From positions 620,001 to 684,000 of the forward strand of contig NC_087081.1 in assembly GCF_026151205.1 (NCBI RefSeq): a stretch of 64,000 nt of DNA, given 5' to 3'. The translations under genes and the position numbers were made by a program. Positions 20,896 through 34,010 of the stretch are shown here, one piece after another (positions within the stretch are counted from its first letter, which is position 1; each line of letters starts with the position of its first letter). The notes beneath the pieces are model-generated. The model saw nothing but the letters and a program-made list of their open reading frames with translations, was not told the origin of the DNA and did not search any database. This stretch comes from Bolinopsis microptera. Lineage: Eukaryota; Ctenophora; Tentaculata; Lobata; Bolinopsidae.

Positions 20896-21736
20896 GCATG
20901 AAGTACTAAGGAGTACGCAGTTCTTGGTTCTGCGTCAGGCGTAGACATTTGTAGCAAAAGTTTCATTTATGAACTAATCAATTATGCTACATGTAATTGT
21001 ATTAAAGCAAAAAGAATATTCATTTTAGTAATAATTGACGTAAACATATGTGTTTAAATCACATTTATAATCCAGCGAGTTACTAATACTATTTGTTTGT
21101 ATTATTGATTATATATGTTTACACTAGCCTATATTATGATGGAGATATACATTATATAATTGCTCTAATCTTCAACACTGCTAAACAACAAATACCTACT
21201 CGCCCATCGTTGAAGCAGTCGCCAAAACAAAGCTCAAAGGGACTTGGAGTATAAACAACCAAGTTTGCATAAATTTCTATTCAACCGAGAATTCAGGAGG
21301 CAAAGGTAGGTGCGTAAACTTTATAGTCTGCACTCTCCGATCCTGTATCACCCTGGATTCTTTTCGACGTATCTTTGTAAAACTTTTGTTTTATTATACC
21401 TTCTAGTCAATCTCTTTCTACTCCAAGTCCCCTAGGATATCTGATCTAAAATTCGTGCTAGTTATATTTATTTATATATATGAAATATATTTTTGTCTGC
21501 TTTAATTGATACTAAATAAAATTGTTGTTTTCTTGAAATTGCCGTTTTCTTATCCCTCAAAAGTCGAAGCTATATGTGACATATCTCTCAATCTCTGTTT
21601 GCTTGGATTGACATATTCCTTTTCTATGGATAATGCAGGCATCACAAGTATTATATTGATATCTAATAAAAGCCTGCTTATAAATGACATGCCCTGCTCA
21701 GCCTTGAGAAAGATCTTGGTGAAAACCAAGCTATAA
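20896..21736. other. spacer with one dispersed repeat, no gene seen
   Basis: A repeat with core TTCAACACTGCT at about 21173 and CAGTCGCCAAAACAAA at 21222 matches a similar pair at 19507-19565. No other feature could be supported. Confidence 0.4.
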
Positions 21737-22006
21737 TTTTGTCCCCTAGTCTTTACAACATCCGGAGGTATGGGCCCACTCTGCACTGTGTTTGTAGATC
21801 GTATTTCTGAAAGGATAGCTGACCACAATAAAGAAGCTAAGAGCCAGGTCAAAAATCACATCAGAACACGATTCAGGTTTGATCTGCTACGAAGCACACT
21901 CATAGCACTCAGGGGAATCAGAGGAAGACAAAAAGCTCAGCACCTTGGACTGGATGACGTATCCTTCAATCTCATTCCTCAGAAGACGAGCTTTGAGGTC
22001 TCTTAA
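21737..22006 (+). mobile_element. retroelement C-terminal domain fragment, copy 2
   Basis: In the frame that opens after a stop near 21735, the sequence reads CPLVFTTSGGMGPLCTVF, then HIRTRFRFDLLRSTLIALRG and VSFNLIP, ending at TAA 22004. It aligns block for block with copy 1 (FTPAVFLTTGGM, HVRTRIRFAMLRTTLIALRG, VSYNLIP). Only the last third of the domain is present. Confidence 0.55.
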
Positions 22007-22082
22007 GTTTGTTTATGTAAATTTTATAGATAATTTATTGTAGCTTTTATAATGTGTAAAATTTTACGGACGAAATGATCCC

Positions 22083-22197
22083 AGGGGGGACTCCCAACCA
22101 ACCGCCTCGGCGGGTAGTTGATACACCCTTCACAAGCAAGAGCCACTTTGGTCTACTTGCTGTGAGGTGTATCAGCTACATGGGTTGGGGGTCCCCC
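22083..22197. repeat. long stem-loop after retroelement copy 2
   Basis: GGGGGGACTCCCAACC on the left pairs with GGTTGGGGGTCCCCCC on the right. Inside these, GATACACCCTTCACAAGCAAG pairs imperfectly with CTTGCTGTGAGGTGTATC. A CGCCTCGGCGGG mini-hairpin lies in the left arm. A T-rich tract follows at once. The position suggests the 3' UTR structure of the retroelement or a foldback element. Confidence 0.7.
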
Positions 22198-22460
22198 CTT
22201 TTTTTCTTTTTCTTTTTTTTTCTTAAAGGGTGTTTATAAATTTTATTTAGTTTTCTATTGAATTTATATCGAATTTTTATATAGGGTAATTGTTATATTG
22301 TGTGTATATTGTTTGAATAATTTTTCCCGTACCGATCATTTTGTCCCCTCTCAATCTCATATAATCTTTTCCGTTTCATGTAATATCTTTCATTCCTCAA
22401 TTCTTTTAACTACGAACATGTATGAACCACATCTTACTTAGAATAAAGTGGGGTTACAGA

Positions 22461-25400
22461 GAGTGGTACATATTACTACTACACTTTACACTTTACAGGT
22501 ACAAGGTACACATTACTACTACACTTTACACTTTACAGGTACAAGGTACATATTACTACTACACTTTACACTTTACTGGTGCAAGGTACATATTACTACT
22601 ACACTTTACAGGTACAAGGTACATATTACTACTACACTTTACACTTTACTGGTGCAAGGTACATATTACTACTACACTTTACAGGTACAAGGTACATATT
22701 ACTACTACACTTTACACTTTACTGGTGCAAGGTACATATTACTACTACACTTTACAGAGACAAGGTACATATTACTACTACACTTTACAGGTACAAGGTA
22801 CACATTACTACTACACTTTACACTTTACTGGTGCAAGGTACATATTACTACTACACTTTACAGAGACAAGGTACATATTACTACTACACTTTACAGGTAC
22901 AAGGTACACATTACTACTACACTTTACACTTTACTGGTGCAAGGTACATATTACTACTACACTTTACAGAGACAAGGTACATATTACTACTACACTTTAC
23001 ACTTTACAGGTACAAGGTACATATTACTACTACACTTTACACTTTACTGGTGCAAGGTACATATTACTACTACACTTTACAGGTACAAGGTACATATTAC
23101 TACTACACTTTACACTTTACTGGTGCAAGGTACATATTACTACTACACTTTACAGGTACAAGGTACATATTACTACTACACTTTACACTTTACTGGTGCA
23201 AGGTACATATTACTACTACACTTTACAGAGACAAGGTACATATTACTACTACACTTTACAGGTACAAGGTACACATTACTACTACACTTTACACTTTACT
23301 GGTGCAAGGTACATATTACTACTACACTTTACAGAGACAAGGTACATATTACTACTACACTTTACAGGTACAAGGTACACATTACTACTACACTTTACAC
23401 TTTACTGGTGCAAGGTACATATTACTACTACACTTTACAGAGACAAGGTACATATTACTACTACACTTTACAGGTACAAGGTACATATTACTACTACACT
23501 TTACACTTTACTGGTGCAAGGTACATATTACTACTACACTTTACAGAGACAAGGTACATATTACTACTACACTTTACAGGTACAAGGTACACATTACTAC
23601 TACACTTTACACTTTACTGGTGCAAGGTACATATTACTACTACACTTTACAGAGACAAGGTACATATTACTACTACACTTTACAGGTACAAGGTACACAT
23701 TACTACTACACTTTACACTTTACTGGTGCAAGGTACATATTACTACTACACTTTACAGAGACAAGGTACATATTACTACTACACTTTACAGGTACAAGGT
23801 ACATATTACTACTACACTTTACACTTTACTGGTGCAAGGTACATATTACTACTACACTTTACAGAGACAAGGTACATATTACTACTACACTTTACAGGTA
23901 CAAGGTACACATTACTACTACACTTTACACTTTACTGGTGCAAGGTACATATTACTACTACACTTTACAGAGACAAGGTACATATTACTACTACACTTTA
24001 CAGGTACAAGGTACACATTACTACTACACTTTACACTTTACTGGTGCAAGGTACATATTACTACTACACTTTACAGAGACAAGGTACATATTACTACTAC
24101 ACTTTACAGGTACAAGGTACACATTACTACTACACTTTACACTTTACTGGTGCAAGGTACATATTACTACTACACTTTACAGAGACAAGGTACATATTAC
24201 TACTACACTTTACAGGTACAAGGTACACATTACTACTACACTTTACAGGTACAAGGTACACATTACTACTACACTTAACAGGTACAAGGTACATATTACT
24301 ACTACACTTTACAGGTGCAATGTACACATTACTACTACACTTTACAGGTACAAGGTACATATTACTACTACACTCTACACTTTACAGGTACAAGGTACAT
24401 ATTACTACTACACTTAACAGGTACAAGGTACATATTACTACTACACTTTACAGGTACAAGGTACATATTACTACTACACTTTACACTTTACAGGTACAAG
24501 GTACATATTACTACTACACTTTACAGGTACAAGGTACATATTACTACTACACTTTACACTTTACTGGTGCAAGGTACATATTACTACTACACTTTACAGA
24601 GACAAGGTACATATTACTACTACACTTTACAGGTACAAGGTACACATTACTACTACACTTTACAGAGACAAGGTACATATTACTACTACACTTTACAGGT
24701 ACAAGGTACACATTACTACTACACTTTACATATTACTACTACACTTTACAGGTACAAGGTACACATTACTACTACACTTTACAGGTACAAGGTACACATT
24801 ACTACTACACTTAACAGGTACAAGGTACATATTACTACTACACTTTACAGGTGCAATGTACACATTACTACTACACTTTACAGGTACAAGGTACATATTA
24901 CTACTACACTCTACACTTTACAGGTACAAGGTACATATTACTACTACACTTAACAGGTACAAGGTACATATTACTACTACACTTTACAGGTACAAGGTAC
25001 ATATTACTACTACACTTTACACTTTACAGGTACAAGGTACATATCACTACTACACTTCACAGGTACATATTACTACTACACTTTACATATTACTACTACA
25101 CTTTACAGGTACGAGGTACACATTACTACTACACTTTACAGGTACAAGGTACATATTACTACTACACTTTACAGGTACAAGGTACACATTACTACTACAC
25201 TTTACATTTTACAGAGAGTGGTACATATTACTACTTCACTTTACAGGGACAAGGTACATATTACTACTACACTTTACACTTTACAGGTACAAGGTACATA
25301 TTACTACTACACTTTACACTTTACAGGTACAAGGTACATATTACTACTACACTTTACAGGTACAAGGTACATATTACTACTACACTTTACAGGTACAAGG

Positions 25401-28400
25401 TACATATTACTACTACACTTTACAGGTGCAAGGTACATATTACTACTACACTTTACAGGTACAAGGTACACATTAGTACTACACTTTACACTTTATAGGT
25501 ACAAGGTACATATTACTACTACACTTTACACTTTACAGGTACAAGGTACATATTACTACTACACTTTACACTTTACTGGTGCAAGGTACATATTACTACT
25601 ACACTTTACAGAGACAAGGTACATATTACTACTACACTTTACAGGTACAAGGTACATATTACTACTACACTTTACACTTTATAGGTACAAGGTACATATT
25701 ACTACTACACTTTACACTTTACAGGTACAAGGTACATATTACTACTACACTTTACACTTTACTGGTGCAAGGTACATATTACTACTACACTTTACAGAGA
25801 CAAGGTACATATTACTACTACACTTTACAGGTACAAGGTACACATTACTACTACACTTTACACTTTACTGGTGCAAGGTACATATTACTACTACACTTTA
25901 CAGAGACAAGGTACATATTACTACTACACTTTACAGGTACAAGGTACATATTACTACTACACTTTACACTTTACAGGTACAAGGTACATATTACTACTAC
26001 ACTTTACAGGTACAAGGTACACATTACTACTACACTTTACACTTTACTGGTGCAAGGTACATATTACTACTACACTTTACAGAGACAAGGTACATATTAC
26101 TACTACACTTTACAGGTACAAGGTACATATTACTACTACACTTTACAATTTACAGGTACAAGGTACATATTACTACTACACTTTACAGGGACAAGGTACA
26201 TATTACTACTACACTTTACAGGTACAAGGTACATATTACTACTACATTTTACTGGTACAAGGTACACATTACTACTACACTTTACAGGTACAAGGTACAC
26301 ATTACTACTACACTTTACACTTTACTGGTGCAAGGTACATATTACTACTACACTTTACAGAGACAAGGTACATATTACTACTACACTTTACAGGTACAAG
26401 GTACACATTACTACTACACTTTACACTTTACTGGTGCAAGGTACATATTACTACTACACTTTACAGAGACAAGGTACATATTACTACTACACTTTACAGG
26501 TACAAGGTACACATTACTACTACACTTTACACTTTACTGGTGCAAGGTACATATTACTACTACACTTTACAGAGACAAGGTACATATTACTACTACACTT
26601 TACAGGTACAAGGTACACATTACTACTACACTTTACACTTTACTGGTGCAAGGTACATATTACTACTACACTTTACAGAGACAAGGTACATATTACTACT
26701 ACACTTTACAGGTACAAGGTACACATTACTACTACACTATACACTTTACTGGTGCAAGGTACATATTACTACTACACTTCACAGAGACAAGGTACATATT
26801 ACTACTACACTTTACAGGTACAAGGTACACATTACTACTACACTTTACACTTTACTGGTGCAAGGTACATATTACTACTACACTTTACAGAGACAAGGTA
26901 CATATTACTACTACACTTTACAGGTACAAGGTACACATTACTACTACACTTTACACTTTACTGGTGCAAGGTACATATTACTACTACACTTTACAGAGAC
27001 AGGGTACATATTACTACTACACTTTACAGGTACAAGGTACACATTACTACTACACTTTACAGGTACAAGGTACACATTACTACTACACTTAACAGGTACA
27101 AGGTACATATTACTACTACACTTTACAGGTGCAATGTACACGTTACTACTACACTTTACAGGTACAAGGTACATATTACTACTACACTCTACACTTTACA
27201 GGTACAAGGTACATATTACTACTACACTTAACAGGTACAAGGTACATATTACTACTACACTTTACAGGTACAAGGTACATATTACTACTACACTTTACAC
27301 TTTACAGGTACAAGGTACATATTACTACTACACTTTACAGGTACAAGGTACATATTACTACTACACTTTACACTTTACTGGTGCAAGGTACATATTACTA
27401 CTACACTTTACAGAGACAAGGTACACATTACTACTACACTTTACAGGTACAAGGTACATATTACTACTACACTCTACACTTTACAGGTACAAGGTACATA
27501 TTACTACTACACTTAACAGGTACAAGGTACATATTACTACTACACTTTACAGGTACAAGGTACATATTACTACTACACTTTACACTTTACAGGTACAAGG
27601 TACATATCACTACTACACTTCACAGGTACATATTACTACTACACTTTACATATTACTACTACACTTTACAGGTACAAGGTACACATTACTACTACACTTT
27701 ACAGGTACAAGGTACATATTACTACTACACTTTACAGGTACAAGGTACACATTACTACTACACTTTACATTTTACAGAGAGTGGTACATATTACTACTTC
27801 ACTTAACAGGGACAAGGTACATATTACTACTACACTTTACACTTTACAGGTACAAGGTACATATTACTACTACACTTTACACTTTACAGGTACAAGGTAC
27901 ATATTACTACTACACTTTACAGGTACAAGGTACATATTACTACTACACTTTACAGGTACAAGGTACATATTACTACTACACTTTACAGGTACAAGGTACA
28001 TATTACTACTACACTTTACAGGTACAAAGTACACATTAGTACTACACTTTACACTTTATAGGTACAAGGTACATATTACTACTACACTTTACACTTTACA
28101 GGTACAAGGTACATATTACTACTACACTTTACACTTTACTGGTGCAAGGTACATATTACTACTACACTTTACAGAGACAAGGTACATATTACTACTACAC
28201 TTTACAGGTACAAGGTACATATTACTACTACACTTTACACTTTATAGGTACAAGGTACATATTACTACTACACTTTACACTTTACAGGTACAAGGTACAT
28301 ATTACTACTACACTTTACACTTTACTGGTGCAAGGTACATATTACTACTACACTTTACAGAGACAAGGTACATATTACTACTACACTTTACAGGTACAAG

Positions 28401-31400
28401 GTACACATTACTACTACACTTTACACTTTACTGGTGCAAGGTACATATTACTACTACACTTTACAGAGACAAGGTACATATTACTACTACACTTTACAGG
28501 TACAAGGTACACATTACTACTACACTTTACACTTTACTGGTGCAAGGTACATATTACTACTACACTTTACAGAGACAAGGTACATATTACTACTACACTT
28601 TACAGGTACAAGGTACACATTACTACTACACTTTACACTTTACTGGTGCAAGGTACATATTACTACTACACTTTACAGAGACAAGGTACATATTACTACT
28701 ACACTTTACAGGTACAAGGTACATATTACTACTACACTTTACACTTTACTGGTGCAAGGTACATATTACTACTACACTTTACAGAGACAAGGTACATATT
28801 ACTACTACACTTTACAGGTAGAAGGTACACATTACTACTACACTTTACACTTTACTGGTGCAAGGTACATATTACTACTACACTTTACAGAGACAAGGTA
28901 CATATTACTACTACACTTTACAGGTACAAGGTACACATTACTACTACACTTTACACTTTACTGGTGCAAGGTACATATTACTACTACACTTTACAGAGAC
29001 AAGGTACATATTACTACTACACTTTACAGGTACAAGGTACACATTACTACTACACTTTACACTTTACTGGTGCAAGGTACATATTACTACTACACTTTAC
29101 AGAGACAAGGTACATATTACTACTACACTTTACAGGTACAAGGTACACATTACTACTACACTTTACACTTTACTGGTGCAAGGTACATATTACTACTACA
29201 CTTTACAGAGACAGGGTACATATTACTACTACACTTTACAGGTACAAGGTACACATTACTACTACACTTTACAGGTACAAGGTACACATTACTACTACAC
29301 TTAACAGGTACAAGGTACATATTACTACTACACTTTACAGGTGCAATGTACACGTTACTACTACACTTTACAGGTACAAGGTACATATTACTACTACACT
29401 CTACACTTTACAGGTACAAGGTACATATTACTACTACACTTAACAGGTACAAGGTACATATTACTACTACACTTTACAGGTACAAGGTACATATTACTAC
29501 TACACTTTACACTTTACAGGTACAAGGTACATATTACTACTACACTTTACAGGTACAAGGTACATATTACTACTACACTTTACACTTTACTGGTGCAAGG
29601 TACATATTACTACTACACTTTACAGGTACAAGGTACATATTACTACTACACTTTACAGGTACAAGGTACACATTACTACTACACTTTACAGGTACAAGGT
29701 ACACATTACTACTACACTTAACAGGTACAAGGTACATATTACTACTACACTTTACAGGTGCAATGTACACATTACTACTACACTTTACAGGTACAAGGTA
29801 CATATTACTACTACACTCTACACTTTACAGGTACAAGGTACATATTACTACTACACTTAACAGGTACAAGGTACATATTACTACTACACTTTACAGGTAC
29901 AAGGTACAAGGTACATATCACTACTACACTTCACAGGTACATATCACTACTACACTTCACAGGTACATATTACTACTACACTTTACACTTTACTGGTGCA
30001 AGGTACATATTACTACTACACTTTACAGAGACAAGGTACATATTACTACTACACTTTACAGGTACAAGGTACACATTACTACTACACTTTACAGGTACAA
30101 GGTACACATTAGTACTACACTCAACAGGTACAAGGTACATATTACTACTACACTTTACAGGTGCAATGTACACATTACTACTACACTTTACAGGTACAAG
30201 GTACATATTACTACTACACTTTACACTTTACAGGTACAAGGTACATATTACTACTACACTTAACAGGTACAAGGTACATATTACTACTACACTTTACAGG
30301 GACAAGGTACATATTACTACTACACTTTACAGGTACAAGGTACATATTACTACTACACTTTACAGGTACAAGGTACATATTACTACTACACTTTACACTT
30401 TACAGGTACAAGGTACATATCACTACTACACTTCACAGGTACATATTACTACTACACTTTACATATTACTACTACACTTTACAGGTACAAGGTACACATT
30501 ACTACTACACTTTACAGGTACAAGGTACATATTACTACTACACTTTACAGGTACAAGGTACACATTACTACTACACTTTACATTTTACAGAGAGTGGTAC
30601 ATATTACTACTTCACTTTACAGGGACAAGGTACATATTACTACTACACTTTACACTTTACAGGTACAAGGTACATATTACTACTACACTTTACACTTTAC
30701 AGGTACAAGGTACATATTACTACTACACTTTACACTTTATAGGTTCAAGGTACATATTACTACTACACTTTACAGGGACAAGGTACATATTACTACTACA
30801 CTTTACACTTTATAGGTACAAGGTACATATTACTACTACACTTTACACTTTATAGGTTCAAGGTACATATTACTACTACACTTTACAGGTACAAGGTACA
30901 TATTACTACTACACTTTACACTTTATAGGTACAAGGTACATATTACTACTACACTTTACAGGTACAAGGTACATATTACTACTACACTTTACACTTTACA
31001 GGTACAAGGTACATATCACTACTACACTTCACAGGTACAAGGTACATATTACTACTACACTTTACAGGTACAAGGTACATATTACTACTACACTTTACAC
31101 TTTACAGGGACAAGGTACATATTACTACTACACTTTACACTTTACAGGTACAAGGTACATATTACTACTACACTTTACACTTTATAGGTACAAGGTACAT
31201 ATTACTACTACACTTTACAGGGACAAGGTACATATTACTACTACACTTTACACTTTACAGGTACAAGGTACATATTACTACTACACTTTACACTTTACAG
31301 GTACAAGGTACATATTACTACTACACTTAACAGGTACAAGGTACATATTACTACTACACTTTACACTTTACAGGGACAAGGTACATATTACTACTACACT

Positions 31401-33554
31401 TTACACTTTACAGGTACAAGGTACATATTACTACTACACTTTACACTTTATAGGTACAAGGTACATATTACTACTACACTTTACAGGTACAAGGTACATA
31501 TTACTACTACACTTTACACTTTACAGGTACAAGGTACATATTACTACTACACTTTACACTTTACAGGTACAAGGTACATATTACTACTACACTTTACAGG
31601 TACAAGGTACATATTACTACTACACTTTACACTTTACAGGTACAAGGTACATATTACTACTACACTTAACAGGTACAAGGTACATATTACTACTACACTT
31701 TACACTTTACAGGGACAAGGTACATATTACTACTACACTTTACACTTTACAGGTACAAGGTACATATTACTACTACACTTAACAGGTACAAGGTACATAT
31801 TACTACTACACTTTACACTTTACAGGTACAAGGTACATATTACTTCTACACTTTACACTTTACAGGTACAAGGTACATATTACTACTACACTTTACACTT
31901 TACAGGTACAAGGTACATATTACTACTACACTTTACACTTTACAGGTACAAGGTACATATTACTACTACACTTAACAGGTACAAGGTACATATTACTACT
32001 ACACTTTACACTTTACAGGTACAAGGTACACATTACTACTACACTTTACACTTTATAGGTACAAGGTACATATTACTACTACACTTTACAGGGACAAGGT
32101 ACATATTACTACTACACTTTACACTTTACAGGTACAAGGTACATATTACTACTACACTTTACACTTTACAGGTACAAGGTACATATTACTACTACACTTA
32201 ACAGGTACAAGGTACATATTACTACTACACTTTACACTTTACAGGGACAAGGTACATATTACTACTACACTTTACACTTTACAGGTACAAGGTACATATT
32301 ACTACTACACTTTACAGGTACAAGGTACATATTACTACTACACTTTACACTTTACTGGTGCAAGGTACATATTACTACTACACTTTACAGGTACAAGGTA
32401 CATATTACTACTACACTTTACAGGTACAAGGTACACATTACTACTACACTTTACAGGTACAAGGTACACATTACTACTACACTTAACAGGTACAAGGTAC
32501 ATATTACTACTACACTTTACAGGTGCAATGTACACATTACTACTACACTTTACAGGTACAAGGTACATATTACTACTACACTCTACACTTTACAGGTACA
32601 AGGTACATATTACTAGTACACTTAACAGGTACAAGGTACATATTACTACTACACTTTACAGGTACAAGGTACAAGGTACATATCACTACTACACTTCACA
32701 GGTACATATCACTACTACACTTCACAGGTACATATTACTACTACACTTTACACTTTACTGGTGCAAGGTACATATTACTACTACACTTTACAGAGACAAG
32801 GTACATATTACTACTACACTTTACAGGTACAAGGTACACATTACTACTACACTTTACAGGTACAAGGTACACATTAGTACTACACTCAACAGGTACAAGG
32901 TACATATTACTACTACACTTTACAGGTGCAATGTACACATTACTACTACACTTTACAGGTACAAGGTACATATTACTACTACACTTTACACTTTACAGGT
33001 ACAAGGTACATATTACTACTACACTTAACAGGTACAAGGTACATATTACTACTACACTTTACAGGTACAAGGTACATATTACTACTACACTTTACACTTT
33101 ACAGGTACAAGGTACATATCACTACTACACTTCACCGGTACATATTACTACTACACTTTACATATTACTACTACACTTTACAGGTACAAGGTACACATTA
33201 CTACTACACTTTACAGGTACAAGGTACATATTACTACTACACTTTACAGGTACAAGGTACACATTACTACTACACTTTACATTTTACAGAGAGTGGTACA
33301 TATTACTACTTCACTTTACAGGGACAAGGTACATATTACTACTACACTTTACACTTTACAGGTACAAGGTACATATTACTACTACACTTTACACTTTACA
33401 GGTACAAGGTACATATTACTACTACACTTTACACTTTATAGGTACAAGGTACATATTACTACTACACTTTACAGGTACAAGGTACATATTACTACTACAC
33501 TTTACACTTTACTGGTGCAAGGTACATATTACTACTACACTTTACAGGTACAAG
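22461..33554. repeat. 11 kb hierarchical minisatellite
   Basis: Basic units are 33 bp (GGTACAAGG with TACATATTACTACTACAC and TTTACA) and a 40-bp form with an extra CTTTACA. Variant heads GGTGCAA and GAGACAA set up a 106-bp higher-order unit (40+33+33) that repeats in long runs; for example GGTGCAAGG recurs at 22830 and 22936. A rarer variant (GAGAGTGGTACA) recurs at about 25212, 27777, 30591 and 33290, marking a superunit of about 2.6-2.8 kb. Since 106 is not a multiple of three and the unit lacks stops, all three plus frames stay open for kilobases. These frames are not genes. Confidence 0.95.
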
Positions 33555-33823
33555 GATGTGAGGATTGAGCCCCTGTTTACACCTATAGAATCAGCCAACT
33601 TCCTACAAAAGGGTAACAATGCTGATAAGGCTAGGTTCGATATATCAGCAAGAGGAGTGTGGAGCACATTTGAGAGGACTTTCTTTGACGTGCGCGTTTT
33701 CAATCCCAAATTGCCTTGAACATATCAAGGAAAGACCATGCCACAGTTCTACACTCTGCACGAGAATGAGAAAAAGAACCAGTACATGAACCAAAAGCCC
33801 CTCTTCAAAAATCTTTCAATCTG
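33555..33823 (+). mobile_element. retroelement C-terminal domain fragment, copy 3
   Basis: Directly after the last array unit the frame reads DVRIEPLFTP, then DKARFDISARGVW, FERTFFDVRVFNPKLP, an in-frame TGA at 33717-33719, TYQGKTMPQFYTLHENEKK and a stop near 33821. The DVRVFNP and NEKK blocks match copy 1 (DIRVSHP, NEKEKK). The fragment lacks the C-terminal third that copy 2 retains, so copies 2 and 3 cover complementary parts of the same domain and lie on opposite sides of the array. Confidence 0.55.
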
Positions 33824-33917
33824 AACAAAAAATGTGGTGGTCTTTCCTCCCTGATAATTTATTGAATACTGCAACAAAAATTATATTTCAACATTATTTA
33901 CGTACAAATCATTTTAG

Positions 33918-34010
33918 TTTGAATGTGATGCCGGGGAGACACAATCTACTCGAGGCAAATGATGACATGGGGTCTGAAGATGGATACTATGAAGATGATT
34001 ACTTACCAAA
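33918..34010 (+). CDS. APBB: Fe65 candidate first coding exon
   Basis: The likely start is ATG 33928 (MPGRHNLLEANDDMGSEDG, then YYEDDYLPK). The donor AAA|GTAAGA is phase 2. ATTTTAG before 33918 could instead be an acceptor, in which case translation starts further upstream. The exon is acidic, as Fe65 N termini are. Its link to the gene rests on phase and composition. Confidence 0.5.

Noticed and set aside
21550-21852. 100-codon minus-strand frame
   Set aside because: It overlaps the plus-strand retroelement domain, which has clear block similarity to two other copies; the minus frame has none.
22461-33554. CRISPR array
   Set aside because: Direct repeats have no unique spacers, and the organism is an animal. 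This is a minisatellite.
22422-33719. Several overlapping frames of 200-788 codons
   Set aside because: All three plus frames are open because the repeat lacks stops. They encode the same short segments in rotated frames, so none is selected as protein.
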